Shown here: one piece after another, positions 35,160-43,283 of the stretch | Layout of the letters: each line of letters begins with the position of its first letter | How positions within the stretch are numbered: position 1 is the stretch's first letter | From: Streptomyces katrae | GTDB lineage: Bacteria > Actinomycetota > Actinomycetes > Streptomycetales > Streptomycetaceae | Assembly: GCF_002028425.1 (NCBI RefSeq) | Contig: NZ_CP020042.1 | Location: forward strand, 186,001-250,000 | Direction of reading: 5' to 3' | Length of the DNA: 64,000 bases | The notes under the pieces: generated by a model | The model's input: only the letters and a program-made list of their open reading frames with translations | Database searches by the model: none | What the model was told of the DNA's origin: nothing | Translations under genes and position numbers: made by a program

Positions 35160-35827
35160 GCGGCGTCCGGGCCGGACGTTCGCGCGGGCGCCTTCGGTCG
35201 CGTCCGCGCGGGCGCCTCGCAGCACCGCCCACGGCCCGGGGGGTCCCCGTGACGGACGGCTACGGGCCGGGAACGGATCGGTGCCGCTCGGGAGCGCCGG
35301 TGATCGTCATGAAGTAGGTCGCCGGTGTCTCCCTTGGCACGGCCCTCAAGCGCGGCGGGCCCCTGTGGCGCGGACCGCCGGCATGCGCGTGGCCGGTGGT
35401 CGCCGTGACCGAAGCACTGGCGAACGCCTCGCCCAGGGTCCCTGGGACCGGGCCCTGAACTGGTTCAGGTCCTCGTATCCGCTGCTCGGGGGCTCCCCGG
35501 GCGGCCGGTCCCGCGGGCTGCGGGATCACCGCCCGGATGGCCCGTCGTCGCAGGCGAGGGCGGCTCATCTTCCGGGCCGAGCCGGCCCGGCCGGTGTGAA
35601 GGCAGAGCACCGGCCGGACGGCCCTCGCCCGCCGGGGCGGCAGGGTGAAAGCCCATGACGGCACCACCGCCGGGGCGCACCCCACCGCTCGGCGCGCTCG
35701 CCCCGCGGCCCCGCCGTAGGCTGGACGTACACGCGTACGGCGAGCGCCCGCGCCTGCTCGCGGCGCGTCAGTTCGCTTCCGATTCAACCAACTCGGGGAC
35801 CCGACTCCTTTACGGAAGGAGACCCCG
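35160..35827. other. Long intergenic region
   Basis: Two copies of CGCGCGGGCGCCT (35181-35193, 35205-35217) follow the protease stop. A minus-strand frame ends RETPATYFMTITGAPERHRS near 35281, which looks protein-like but has no recognisable beginning. Otherwise there is no supportable gene before the GGAAGGAGA site of the next one. Confidence 0.4.
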
Positions 35828-37714
35828 ATGACCGCCAAGAAGCGTACGTCCGCCGCCTCCGGGGCCGCCGCCAGGGCGGACGGGCAGGAACAGCTCATCG
35901 CCTCGGCCAAGCAGTACATCCGTACCCACGGGTCCGGATACCTCAAGGACCCCAACATCTCCTCGATCGGCATCGGCTACCGGGAGACGAAGGGGCGGCG
36001 GACCAAGGAACTCACCCTCCAGTTCACCGTCGACACCAAGGTGACCCCGGAGGGCCTGGCCCCGCTGAACACCACGCCCATCCCCCCTGTCATCGACCTC
36101 GGCGGCGGCCGGACCCTGCGCACCGACGTGATCGAACGCAGCTACCAGCCGCACTTCCTCGTCGTCCCCGAGGCACAGACCCCGGAGCGGCAAAAGCGCG
36201 TCGACCCGGTCCGCCCCGGAGTGAGCGTCGGCAGCGTCCGCCTGCACGCCGGCACCCTGGGCTGCATCGTCTTCGACAAGAACGACGGCGCCACCTGTCT
36301 GCTCAGCAACTGGCACGTGCTGAACGGCCGCGAGGGCACGGCCGGTGACGAGGTCGTCCAGCCGGGCACGGACGACGACAGCCGGTTCGCCGCCAACCGC
36401 GTCGGCGTGCTGCGGCGCGCCCACCTCGGCACCGCGGGCGACTGCGCCGTCTCGACCATCACCGAACGCGGCGTCGACACCGACATCCTCGGCCTCGGCG
36501 TCACACCGAAACAGCTCGGCGAGCCCCATATCGACGACAAGGTCGTCAAGTCCGGCCGCACCACCGGCGTCACGCACGGCATCGTCACCCGCCCCTTCGC
36601 CAAGGTCCGCGTCCCCTACGGCCCGCCGGTCGGGACCAAGGAGATCGAGTGCTTCGAGATCGGCCCGGACCCCCGCCACGTGGCACCCGGCGGGGAGATC
36701 AGCACGCACGGCGACTCCGGCTCGGCCTGGATGTTCAAGACGCGGTCCGGCAGGCCCTCGGACGTACTGGCCGGCCTGCACTTCGGCGGCGAGGACGAGT
36801 CCGACCCCGTGGACCGGGCGCTGGCCTGCTTCCCGCGCGCGGTCTTCGAACAGCTGAAGGTCACCCTGGATCCCCCGGCCGCGGCCTCCCTGGAGTCCTT
36901 GACCGCCGGGTACGACCCGGGGTTCCTCTCCGTGCCGGTGCCCACCCCGTCGCTCAACCCCTCGATCAAGGGCACCGCCGTACGGATCGGCGGCTCCGAG
37001 GTGATCCCGTACACCCACTTCTCGCTGGCGCTGAGCAAGCCGCGGCGCTTCGCGATCTGGGTGGCGTGGAACATCGACGGCGGCGCCCTCAAGGCCCTCA
37101 ACCGCAAGGGGATCGACTTCGTCAAGGACCCGCGCGTGCCGGCGGAGGACCAGGTCGACAACGCGCTGTACAAGGGCGCCGCCAACCGGCTCGACCGCGG
37201 CCACATCGCCCGCCGCGCCGACCTCTGCTGGGGCCCGCTGCCGGAGGCCCAGAAGGCCAACCACGACTCGTTCTTCTACACCAACATCACTCCGCAGATG
37301 GACGACTTCAACCAGAGCAAGCGCAACGGCCTCTGGGGGAGGCTGGAGGACGCGGTGTTCGCCGACGTCGACGTCGAGGACCTCAAGGTGAGCGTCTTCG
37401 GCGGGCCGGTCTTCCAGGACGACGACCGGGAGTTCCGCGGAGTGCGGATCCCCCGCGCGTTCTGGAAGATCATCGTCTTCTCCGAACAGGGCACGTTCAA
37501 GGCCAAGGCGTTCCTGCTGGCGCAGAACCTGGTCCTGCCCGAATCCCTCGAACTGGACGAGTTCCGCGTGTTCCAGGTCAAGGTCGCCGAGATACAGGAG
37601 CAGGCCCACATCCGCTTCCCCACCGTGATGAACGAGGCGGACACCTTCGTGGTGCCCGAGTCGCTGCAGGAGCGGACGCCACTGGAGAGCCTGGCGGATA
37701 TCGACTGGAGCTAG
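35828..37714 (+). CDS. Trypsin-like protease fused to a DNA/RNA non-specific endonuclease
   Basis: 628 residues, GGAAGGAGA before ATG. After a 130-residue N-terminal part (SISS-like GYLKDPNISSIGIGYRETKG) comes a chymotrypsin-fold protease: CLLSNWHVLN (His163), AGDCAVS (Asp205), GRTTG (243-247) and STHGDSGSAW (Ser297). Residues ~385-600 are a Serratia-type betabetaalpha-Me nuclease: RLDRGHIARRAD (His459), SFFYTNITPQMDDFNQ (Asn486, Asn495). There is no signal peptide, so it acts inside the cell unless exported otherwise. The protease may release or gate the nuclease (inference); similar fusions are discussed among bacterial conflict systems. Confidence 0.9.
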   Translation: MTAKKRTSAASGAAARADGQEQLIASAKQYIRTHGSGYLKDPNISSIGIGYRETKGRRTKELTLQFTVDTKVTPEGLAPLNTTPIPPVIDLGGGRTLRTDVIERSYQPHFLVVPEAQTPERQKRVDPVRPGVSVGSVRLHAGTLGCIVFDKNDGATCLLSNWHVLNGREGTAGDEVVQPGTDDDSRFAANRVGVLRRAHLGTAGDCAVSTITERGVDTDILGLGVTPKQLGEPHIDDKVVKSGRTTGVTHGIVTRPFAKVRVPYGPPVGTKEIECFEIGPDPRHVAPGGEISTHGDSGSAWMFKTRSGRPSDVLAGLHFGGEDESDPVDRALACFPRAVFEQLKVTLDPPAAASLESLTAGYDPGFLSVPVPTPSLNPSIKGTAVRIGGSEVIPYTHFSLALSKPRRFAIWVAWNIDGGALKALNRKGIDFVKDPRVPAEDQVDNALYKGAANRLDRGHIARRADLCWGPLPEAQKANHDSFFYTNITPQMDDFNQSKRNGLWGRLEDAVFADVDVEDLKVSVFGGPVFQDDDREFRGVRIPRAFWKIIVFSEQGTFKAKAFLLAQNLVLPESLELDEFRVFQVKVAEIQEQAHIRFPTVMNEADTFVVPESLQERTPLESLADIDWS

Positions 37715-37750
37715 CCGTGCTGTGATCGCCGATCCACCGCTCCACCTCGG

Positions 37751-38500
37751 TCACAGGTCGGGCAGGAGGAGCCAGACTTCGGAGAAGGCAAGGCCGTGCT
37801 GGTGGGTCACCGCCCCGCACTGGCAGCCCAACGAGATCAGGCGCCAGTCGCAGGTCACCGTCCACGGGCCGGCCTTGCCCTCGCATGCCGGGCAACCGAT
37901 GGTCTCGGCCGTCCACACGTCGGGAGAGGGTCTGCCGTAACGCCGGAAGCGGCCCGTGTACGGGACGTGCCAGGGCTCGACCGGGGGCGTGAGCGGGACG
38001 GTCCCGGGTGGGCTCGCCGAGGCCAGCGCGGCGAAGAGTGCGATCAGGTCGGGGAGCAGGGCCTCGCCCGCTTCTGTCGGGGGCACGGCCGGGCCGTCCG
38101 CTGTGCCCAACGGGGTCCCGTATTTGGGGGCCGCCGCTGCGGGCGGCGGGTTCGGGGTGGTGTGCCACGGGAGGAAGGCCCGGGCGACGGCGGCCAGGAG
38201 GGCGGCTGCGGGCGGGCTGACTGCGCCTGCGTCGAGGTGGTGGAGGGTGGTCCGCAGGATGCGTTGGAGGCGCCGGTCCCGGTCCGTGGCCAGTGTCCGT
38301 GTGGTCGCTGCCTGCCGGGTCGGGAGCGGTGCCGTGAGGCGGGCCAGGACGCGTGCCGCTGCTTCGGAGTCCGCCGCGGCAGGGCGCCACTCCCCGGCGG
38401 CCAGGAGCTGCCGTGCCCGCCCGGCCTCACGGGTCAGGGCGCGCGTCTGCAACGGCTGCCGGCCGGAGCCTGCCGTGTGAGTCTGGTGCCCGCTCGTCAT
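37751..38500 (-). CDS. Hypothetical protein with C-terminal Cys cluster
   Basis: 249 residues. The N-terminal half is Ala/Arg-rich helical (ALTREAGRARQLLAAGEWRP, DRRLQRILRTTLHHLDAGAV). The C-terminal 60 residues hold CPACEGKAGPWTVTCDW and GCQCGAVTHQHG, which could bind one zinc ion as a degenerate ribbon. No family recognised. Convergent with the protease-nuclease gene, 36 bases apart. ATG follows AGGGGGG. Confidence 0.6.
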   Translation of the reverse strand: MTSGHQTHTAGSGRQPLQTRALTREAGRARQLLAAGEWRPAAADSEAAARVLARLTAPLPTRQAATTRTLATDRDRRLQRILRTTLHHLDAGAVSPPAAALLAAVARAFLPWHTTPNPPPAAAAPKYGTPLGTADGPAVPPTEAGEALLPDLIALFAALASASPPGTVPLTPPVEPWHVPYTGRFRRYGRPSPDVWTAETIGCPACEGKAGPWTVTCDWRLISLGCQCGAVTHQHGLAFSEVWLLLPDL

Positions 38501-38566
38501 GGCCCCCCCTGTCCCCTTCCCCCGTTCGCTGCTGCGACGTATCCCGCCCCCTACGAGCGACCGAGG

Positions 38567-38827
38567 CTAACCGATCCAGATGACGTCCAGGACCGACAGG
38601 TGCCGGGTGAGGCGGTTGACCACGTAGACGACGGACAGCTGCCCTACCGATGCGGCGCGGACGTCCTCGCCTTCGGGGTCGCCGGTGTTCCACTGCGGCC
38701 AGCCCCACGGGGATCGCGCCGCGATGTCCAGGACGTCGCGGACCATCTCCTTGGCGGGCCCGGGCAGCTCGGTGATCACCTTCGCGGCCTGCGGTGACAG
38801 GCGTACCGCCCAGGGCCGGCCGGTCAC
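38567..38827 (-). CDS. RelE/ParE-like toxin-family protein
   Basis: 86 residues. WAVRLSPQAAKVITELPGPA, KEMVRDVLDIAARSPWGWPQ and GQLSVVYVVNRLTRHLSVLD have the beta-alpha-alpha-beta-beta pattern of RelE-superfamily mRNA interferases and their relatives. The canonical catalytic residues cannot be assigned with confidence. GTG 38827 overlaps the upstream stop by 4 bases, so translation is coupled to the DUF6247-like gene, the usual antitoxin-first order. Confidence 0.7.
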   Translation of the reverse strand: MTGRPWAVRLSPQAAKVITELPGPAKEMVRDVLDIAARSPWGWPQWNTGDPEGEDVRAASVGQLSVVYVVNRLTRHLSVLDVIWIG

Positions 38828-39123
38828 CGGCGTACGCCCAGGACGTCGTCGAGGGCCAGGAAGCCGGTCTCGTCGCGGCCGGAGTCGAAGTAGGCGTCGA
38901 CGGCCGGGGCCGCGGCGAGACGCAGCTGCCAGGTACGTACGACGTCGTGGAGCGGGGTGAGGCTGTAGGTGTGGCGGGAGTCCTCCAGGGCCTTGGCCCA
39001 GTCCCGCTCGAACGCCGGCACCCAGGTCTCGGCACGGCGCTCCTCGCGCAGGCGGGCGAGGAGTTGGGCGGCCGCAGCAGGGGCGGGTGGCGGTACGGGG
39101 ATCCCCTCGGGCTGCGCGCTCAC
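38824..39123 (-). CDS. DUF6247-like protein, probable antitoxin partner
   Basis: About 99 residues. PAFERDWAKALEDSRHTYSL then TPLHDVVRTWQLRLAAAPAV matches the DUF6247 pattern seen before RelE-like genes in Streptomyces. The frame is open to ATG 39138, but GGAGGAGGAG lies just ahead of GTG 39123, which is preferred. Proline/alanine-rich N-terminus. Antitoxin function is inferred from size, order and overlap. Confidence 0.65.
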   Translation of the reverse strand: MSAQPEGIPVPPPAPAAAAQLLARLREERRAETWVPAFERDWAKALEDSRHTYSLTPLHDVVRTWQLRLAAAPAVDAYFDSGRDETGFLALDDVLGVRR

Positions 39124-39213
39124 GCTCTCCTCCTCCATGACGTCCTACCGCCACGGTATCCCCCACCCGCAGGTGCCGGCACGGAAGTTCGCGTGGCTGA
39201 ATGCTGGTGGTGA

Positions 39214-39909
39214 TCAAGCCTCGCGGTGTAGGCGCGGGAGGTAGGGGCTGAAGTGGTCGGCGACGGTCTGCGCGGTCGCGGCGGCGTCGCGGGAACCGTC
39301 GACTTCGATCACGCGGATGCCGAGCTGGTGGGCGGTGCGGACGGCGTCCTGTGCGACGAGGTGATCCCGAGCGAGGCGGTTGGCCTGGGCGCGGAGCGGA
39401 TCGCTGACGCGGTGCCCGAGCGAGGCGGCTCGGGGTAGTTCGCGGAGCTGGTGACGGCGGAACTCCGGCGTGGGCACCATGACGACCATCCGGCGCGGGG
39501 AGTCGATGAGGGGTGCGACCAGTTCAGGACGCAGTCCCCAGCCCTCGGCGATGATCGGGTGGCCCGAGACGAGTGCGCGCAGGTCGTCCAGGGCCCACTC
39601 GAACCGGGCCGGGAAGCCGGCCAGGGTTTCGGTGGCCATCTCTTGCGGGGTGGAGTGGACCCACACCTTGTCGAGGTCTGGTTCGGTGGCGGGCTCGCCG
39701 AGGCTGAGGCGACGGGCGATCCGGCGGTCGTTGTGACCGCGGGCGTCGTGGTAGTCGTAGTGATAGGCGGTGACGCCGTACTGGACAGCCAGGAGCCGGG
39801 CCACGGTCGACTTTCCGGCCCATTGGCCGCCGCCGATCCACAGGGCGCGGTGCAACGTGTCGAAGGGATCCCGGATTCCGCTGTCCGCGAGGGAGTCGTG
39901 GCCGGTCAT
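39214..39909 (-). CDS. P-loop kinase-like protein
   Basis: 231 residues. Walker A ALWIGGGQWAGKSTVARLLA (Lys33) at the N-terminus, and the layout (YHYDYHDARGHNDRRIARRL, HPIIAEGWGLRPELVAPLID, RMVVMVPTPEFRRHQLRELP) is that of small P-loop kinases/AAA proteins that phosphorylate small molecules. A Walker B-like hydrophobic strand precedes AEGWGL. Substrate unknown. Reads in the same direction as the patatin upstream and the toxin pair downstream. Confidence 0.75.
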   Translation of the reverse strand: MTGHDSLADSGIRDPFDTLHRALWIGGGQWAGKSTVARLLAVQYGVTAYHYDYHDARGHNDRRIARRLSLGEPATEPDLDKVWVHSTPQEMATETLAGFPARFEWALDDLRALVSGHPIIAEGWGLRPELVAPLIDSPRRMVVMVPTPEFRRHQLRELPRAASLGHRVSDPLRAQANRLARDHLVAQDAVRTAHQLGIRVIEVDGSRDAAATAQTVADHFSPYLPRLHREA

Positions 39910-40032
39910 CTGCTGTCCTCCTGCGTTGAGGTGCGGCGGCTGACTTCGGCAGCATAGGTCGCGCCTCCTGCCGGGAGCACCCGTCCCCCGGACCGTCGGA
40001 CACGGCCCCCTCGGAGGGGAGATGGCGGGCGG

Positions 40033-43000
40033 CTACGCCTCCGGGGTGTCGGGGCGGAGGTCTCTGGCCTTGGTGCCGAGGTGGTAGCCGAGCGCGCGGT
40101 AGGCGTCGAACTGGGCGTGGTCGAACCACTGGTCGAAGGTGGCCTGGCGGGGGAAGGCCGGCTCGCGCAGGGCGTAGCTCAGCAGGTCCTCCGGCATGTC
40201 GGGGGTCAGGGTGGCCTTCACGAAGATGATCGTCCCCTTCGTGGCCTTGGGTGTGCCCGGCGAGAACTCGACCTCCTCCGGGTACTCGATCGTGCCGCGC
40301 ACCACGCAGGTGGCGGAGAAGCGGGCGTTCAGGGCGGCCATCGGCGCCTCGGGCGCGAGGGGTTTCCCGCTGCCGGGTACCAGGTCCAGCAGGTTGCGGC
40401 CCGGCTCCCTGTTGAACGTGATCTTCACCCCGAGGTCCTCGTAGGCGAGGGTCACGGCCTGGGCGAGGGTAGTGGCCAGGGGCGGGGTGTCCCCGGAGGC
40501 GTCGATGACGTAGACGGTCCGGCAGCGGAGCCTCAGCATCTCGACCAGGCCGAGGTTGTCGAAGTGGCCGCCGTCGGTGCACAGCAGCAGGGGCGTGGTG
40601 TCCGAGAACCAGCCCACCAGTTCCTGGAGCTGGTACCGCAGCCGCCGTACCCGGGGCAGCCGCGGCATGATCCGGTCGGGTCCGTACTTCGCCAGTTCCG
40701 CGATGTAGAGGGGGTTCGGAACCCAGGTGCCCAACCGTACGTTGGACAGGGCGAGCAACCGCTCCATGAACATCGTCTGGGAGCCCATCGCCGAGGCGAA
40801 GGCCGCTCCTGACACGGCGACGGCGGACTGCACGGTCAGGTCGCGCCCGATCAGCTCCGGGGCCGTCGCCTGGAGGGTTTCGGTGCGGACCCAGCCGGTG
40901 TCGGGGCCACCGCAGTAGTCGGACGCGAAGGTGAAGGGCACGGCCGGGCGCCCGGGCGCGGTCCGGTTGCGCAGCGAGACGGCCGCCGAAGCGGCGAAGA
41001 TGACCTGGGGGAAGCCGTCCACCCGCTGTGCGTAGGGGTGCAGCGGGGTCGGCTCGTGGTTGTAGTCGTACGGCAGGGCGCCCACCGAGCCGCCCTTCAG
41101 CACCGCGCGGCGGACGGCGAAGGCACCTGCCAGCCGTTGGCGGTAGAAGGGGTGAAGGCTGAAGGTGGTCTGGTCGATCACGAGCGACAGCACGATCAGG
41201 GCGATCGGGATCCCGGCCTTCCACCAGATGTTCCACGTGCCCGCGTAGACGGCCGTCCAGGTCATCAGGGCGAGGTAGAAGAAGGCGACCAGGAACAGCA
41301 CCAGCCAGCACACCGCGGCTTTCACCCAGCCGCCGCCGACCTGGACCACGAGGGAGGGCCCGCCGCCCTTGCGGAGCGGGCCGGTCAGTTCGCCGCCGGG
41401 CGTCAGCTGCCTCACCGTCTTGTGCACGACGGTGAACCAGGTGCCGACGGCGGTCGCGGCCCCGGTGAGCGCGGCGAGCACGGACAGCCCCCTGCCGTCG
41501 CTGTACACCACCCCCTGCTCGTGTGCGAGCCAGGCGAAGAACCAGATCACCGCAGGGAGGACGATGGAGAGCAAGGCGACCACCAGGGCCATCCACACGA
41601 TCGCCTTCACGACGCTGCGCAGCCAGGCGGGGCGGGACGCCTTGGTCCAGGATCCGCCGAAGGCGAAGGCCACCGACACCAGGCCGGCCAGGCCGAACAG
41701 GACGAGGACGGGCTGCCAGGCGTTCGGGTACAGGTGGAAGGGCGGCAGGAAGGTCTCCGGCGGACCGGGACACACCGGGAGCGCCGGGTTCTGGCAGGTC
41801 GGTACGAACACCTTCGGCCGTGGGACGAAGCGGTGGAGGTCGGTCAGCGGCAGCCGCGAGTAGAACGCGTTCAGGCACTGGCCCACGACGGTGAAGAGCA
41901 GGGCCAGCATGCCGAAGGAGACGGCCATCCCCCGCAGCACCGCCCCGGCGGCGTGCACCCTCTCCTTGGGGGCGTCCGCCAGGTACTTCGCGTGGCGGCG
42001 GACGTGGTCCTCCTCCGGGCTGCCCGGCGCGAAGGCGTCCGCGGGCCGTGCGAGGCCGGGCCGGGGTACCGAAGGGTTCCCCTCGGCATCGACGAACCGG
42101 GCGTCGGTCAGGGCAAGTTGGAAGGCGCCGGCCGTGTACCCGCCGCCGGACACCGACACCAGGTAGTCGGCCTCGAGCAGTTCGGCGCGCAGCGCCTGCA
42201 GGGCGCCGAGGGCCACCGACGCCGACCGGATGCCGCCGCCGGAGACGCAGAAGCCGAGCTCCCCGGGTTTGCGGGAGGGCGGCTGGTAACGGCGGTTGCG
42301 CCAGTGGGCCGACGCGCTGTCCGGCGGGTCTGCGGCGAGGTGTGGCCTGGCCGGGTCGGGTGCGGTCCACTCGGACAGGGGTTCCCAGTCGTGGGGCGCG
42401 GCGGGCGGGAGGATCACGTCCGGCAGGCCGGTCCGGTCCGCGGCGGGCTGATCGGCGTACTCCACGACGGGACGGGGGCGGTCTTCGGTCGTTCCCCTCA
42501 CCAGGGAGGGGGCCAGCACGCGGCGGGAGCAGAGGGTGACGACGGTCAGGAGGGCGGCTGCCACCAGCGGGATGACCAGCGCCCATTTCAGCTGGGCGAA
42601 GTGGCTCGCCCACTGCAGGTTCCGCTCCAGATCATGCTCGGGGCCTCCGCTGAGGAGGGCGGCCCGGGGCGGTACGGGACCGTTCGGGTCGGCCTTGATC
42701 CGGTTGAGGGCCTGCCAGAGGAAGACGTTCTCCACGCAGTCCGCCGCCACCGCCACGGGGGTGAGGAAGAGGGCTCGAAGGGCCCACAGCCGCGTGGCCT
42801 TGCGGTAGAGCAGCAGGTGCCCGAGCCCGAACGCCCCCGCGAGGGCGGCCGCATAGCCGGGGATGAACCAGCGCCAGTCCAGCACGAGCCCGTCCTGGAA
42901 GAGGCCGGCACCGCCTCCGGCCTTCACGATGGCGCGGGCCCGTGCGGGGGTCGCCGCGAACTGCAGCAGCAGCTCGCCGTCCCCCGAGGGCCTGGCCCCG

Positions 43001-43122
43001 AACGGCGGAGCCGCCCCGTACCAGAGGACCATCGAGAGACCGGCGGCGAGCCCGAACAGGCACAGCCCCACCGCCCAGCCTGGCACTTCTCGCAGTTTCA
43101 ACTGCGCCTGAGCATTCGGCAT
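40033..43122 (-). CDS. Large membrane-bound patatin-like phospholipase
   Basis: 1029 residues. N-terminal membrane helices (VGLCLFGLAAGLSMVLW, FIPGYAAALAGAFGLGHLLL, LKWALVIPLVAAALLTVVTL). The patatin signature starts ELGFCVSGGGIRSASVALGA (oxyanion loop GGGIRS 295-300), then YLVSVSGGGYTAGAF with nucleophile Ser325 (SVSGG instead of GxSxG), and LLLCTDGGHFDNLGLVEM near residue 850 for the catalytic Asp. More membrane helices lie between ~380 and 680, inside the hydrolase. TACTCT six bases before ATG suggests a leaderless mRNA. Likely attacks membrane lipids; partner unknown. Confidence 0.88.
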   Translation of the reverse strand: MPNAQAQLKLREVPGWAVGLCLFGLAAGLSMVLWYGAAPPFGARPSGDGELLLQFAATPARARAIVKAGGGAGLFQDGLVLDWRWFIPGYAAALAGAFGLGHLLLYRKATRLWALRALFLTPVAVAADCVENVFLWQALNRIKADPNGPVPPRAALLSGGPEHDLERNLQWASHFAQLKWALVIPLVAAALLTVVTLCSRRVLAPSLVRGTTEDRPRPVVEYADQPAADRTGLPDVILPPAAPHDWEPLSEWTAPDPARPHLAADPPDSASAHWRNRRYQPPSRKPGELGFCVSGGGIRSASVALGALQALRAELLEADYLVSVSGGGYTAGAFQLALTDARFVDAEGNPSVPRPGLARPADAFAPGSPEEDHVRRHAKYLADAPKERVHAAGAVLRGMAVSFGMLALLFTVVGQCLNAFYSRLPLTDLHRFVPRPKVFVPTCQNPALPVCPGPPETFLPPFHLYPNAWQPVLVLFGLAGLVSVAFAFGGSWTKASRPAWLRSVVKAIVWMALVVALLSIVLPAVIWFFAWLAHEQGVVYSDGRGLSVLAALTGAATAVGTWFTVVHKTVRQLTPGGELTGPLRKGGGPSLVVQVGGGWVKAAVCWLVLFLVAFFYLALMTWTAVYAGTWNIWWKAGIPIALIVLSLVIDQTTFSLHPFYRQRLAGAFAVRRAVLKGGSVGALPYDYNHEPTPLHPYAQRVDGFPQVIFAASAAVSLRNRTAPGRPAVPFTFASDYCGGPDTGWVRTETLQATAPELIGRDLTVQSAVAVSGAAFASAMGSQTMFMERLLALSNVRLGTWVPNPLYIAELAKYGPDRIMPRLPRVRRLRYQLQELVGWFSDTTPLLLCTDGGHFDNLGLVEMLRLRCRTVYVIDASGDTPPLATTLAQAVTLAYEDLGVKITFNREPGRNLLDLVPGSGKPLAPEAPMAALNARFSATCVVRGTIEYPEEVEFSPGTPKATKGTIIFVKATLTPDMPEDLLSYALREPAFPRQATFDQWFDHAQFDAYRALGYHLGTKARDLRPDTPEA

Positions 43123-43283
43123 GCACGCAGAGTAACGGCGTGATTGCTTCTGGTGTCGTTACGGGCGGTGGTCGTGGGGGAACAGGACCCGCTCGGCCCC
43201 GTGCAGGCCTGAGGCGCGCCGCGGGCGCGGGCGCAGGACACCGCTGTCTCCTTCCCGCGGCGGCCGTCTCCGGCCTTGCCGGG

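Noticed and set aside
33441..35225. A 594-codon minus-strand open frame over the metalloprotease
   Set aside because: Antisense shadow; runs through the HEIGH-encoding region and has no recognised domain.
35810..37609. A 599-codon minus-strand open frame opposite the protease-nuclease
   Set aside because: The other strand has full catalytic motifs and a ribosome site; this frame has neither.
41038..43143. A 701-codon plus-strand open frame opposite the patatin gene
   Set aside because: It is the antisense of a clearly conserved gene; Gly/Arg/Gln/Val-rich composition is the usual high-G+C shadow.
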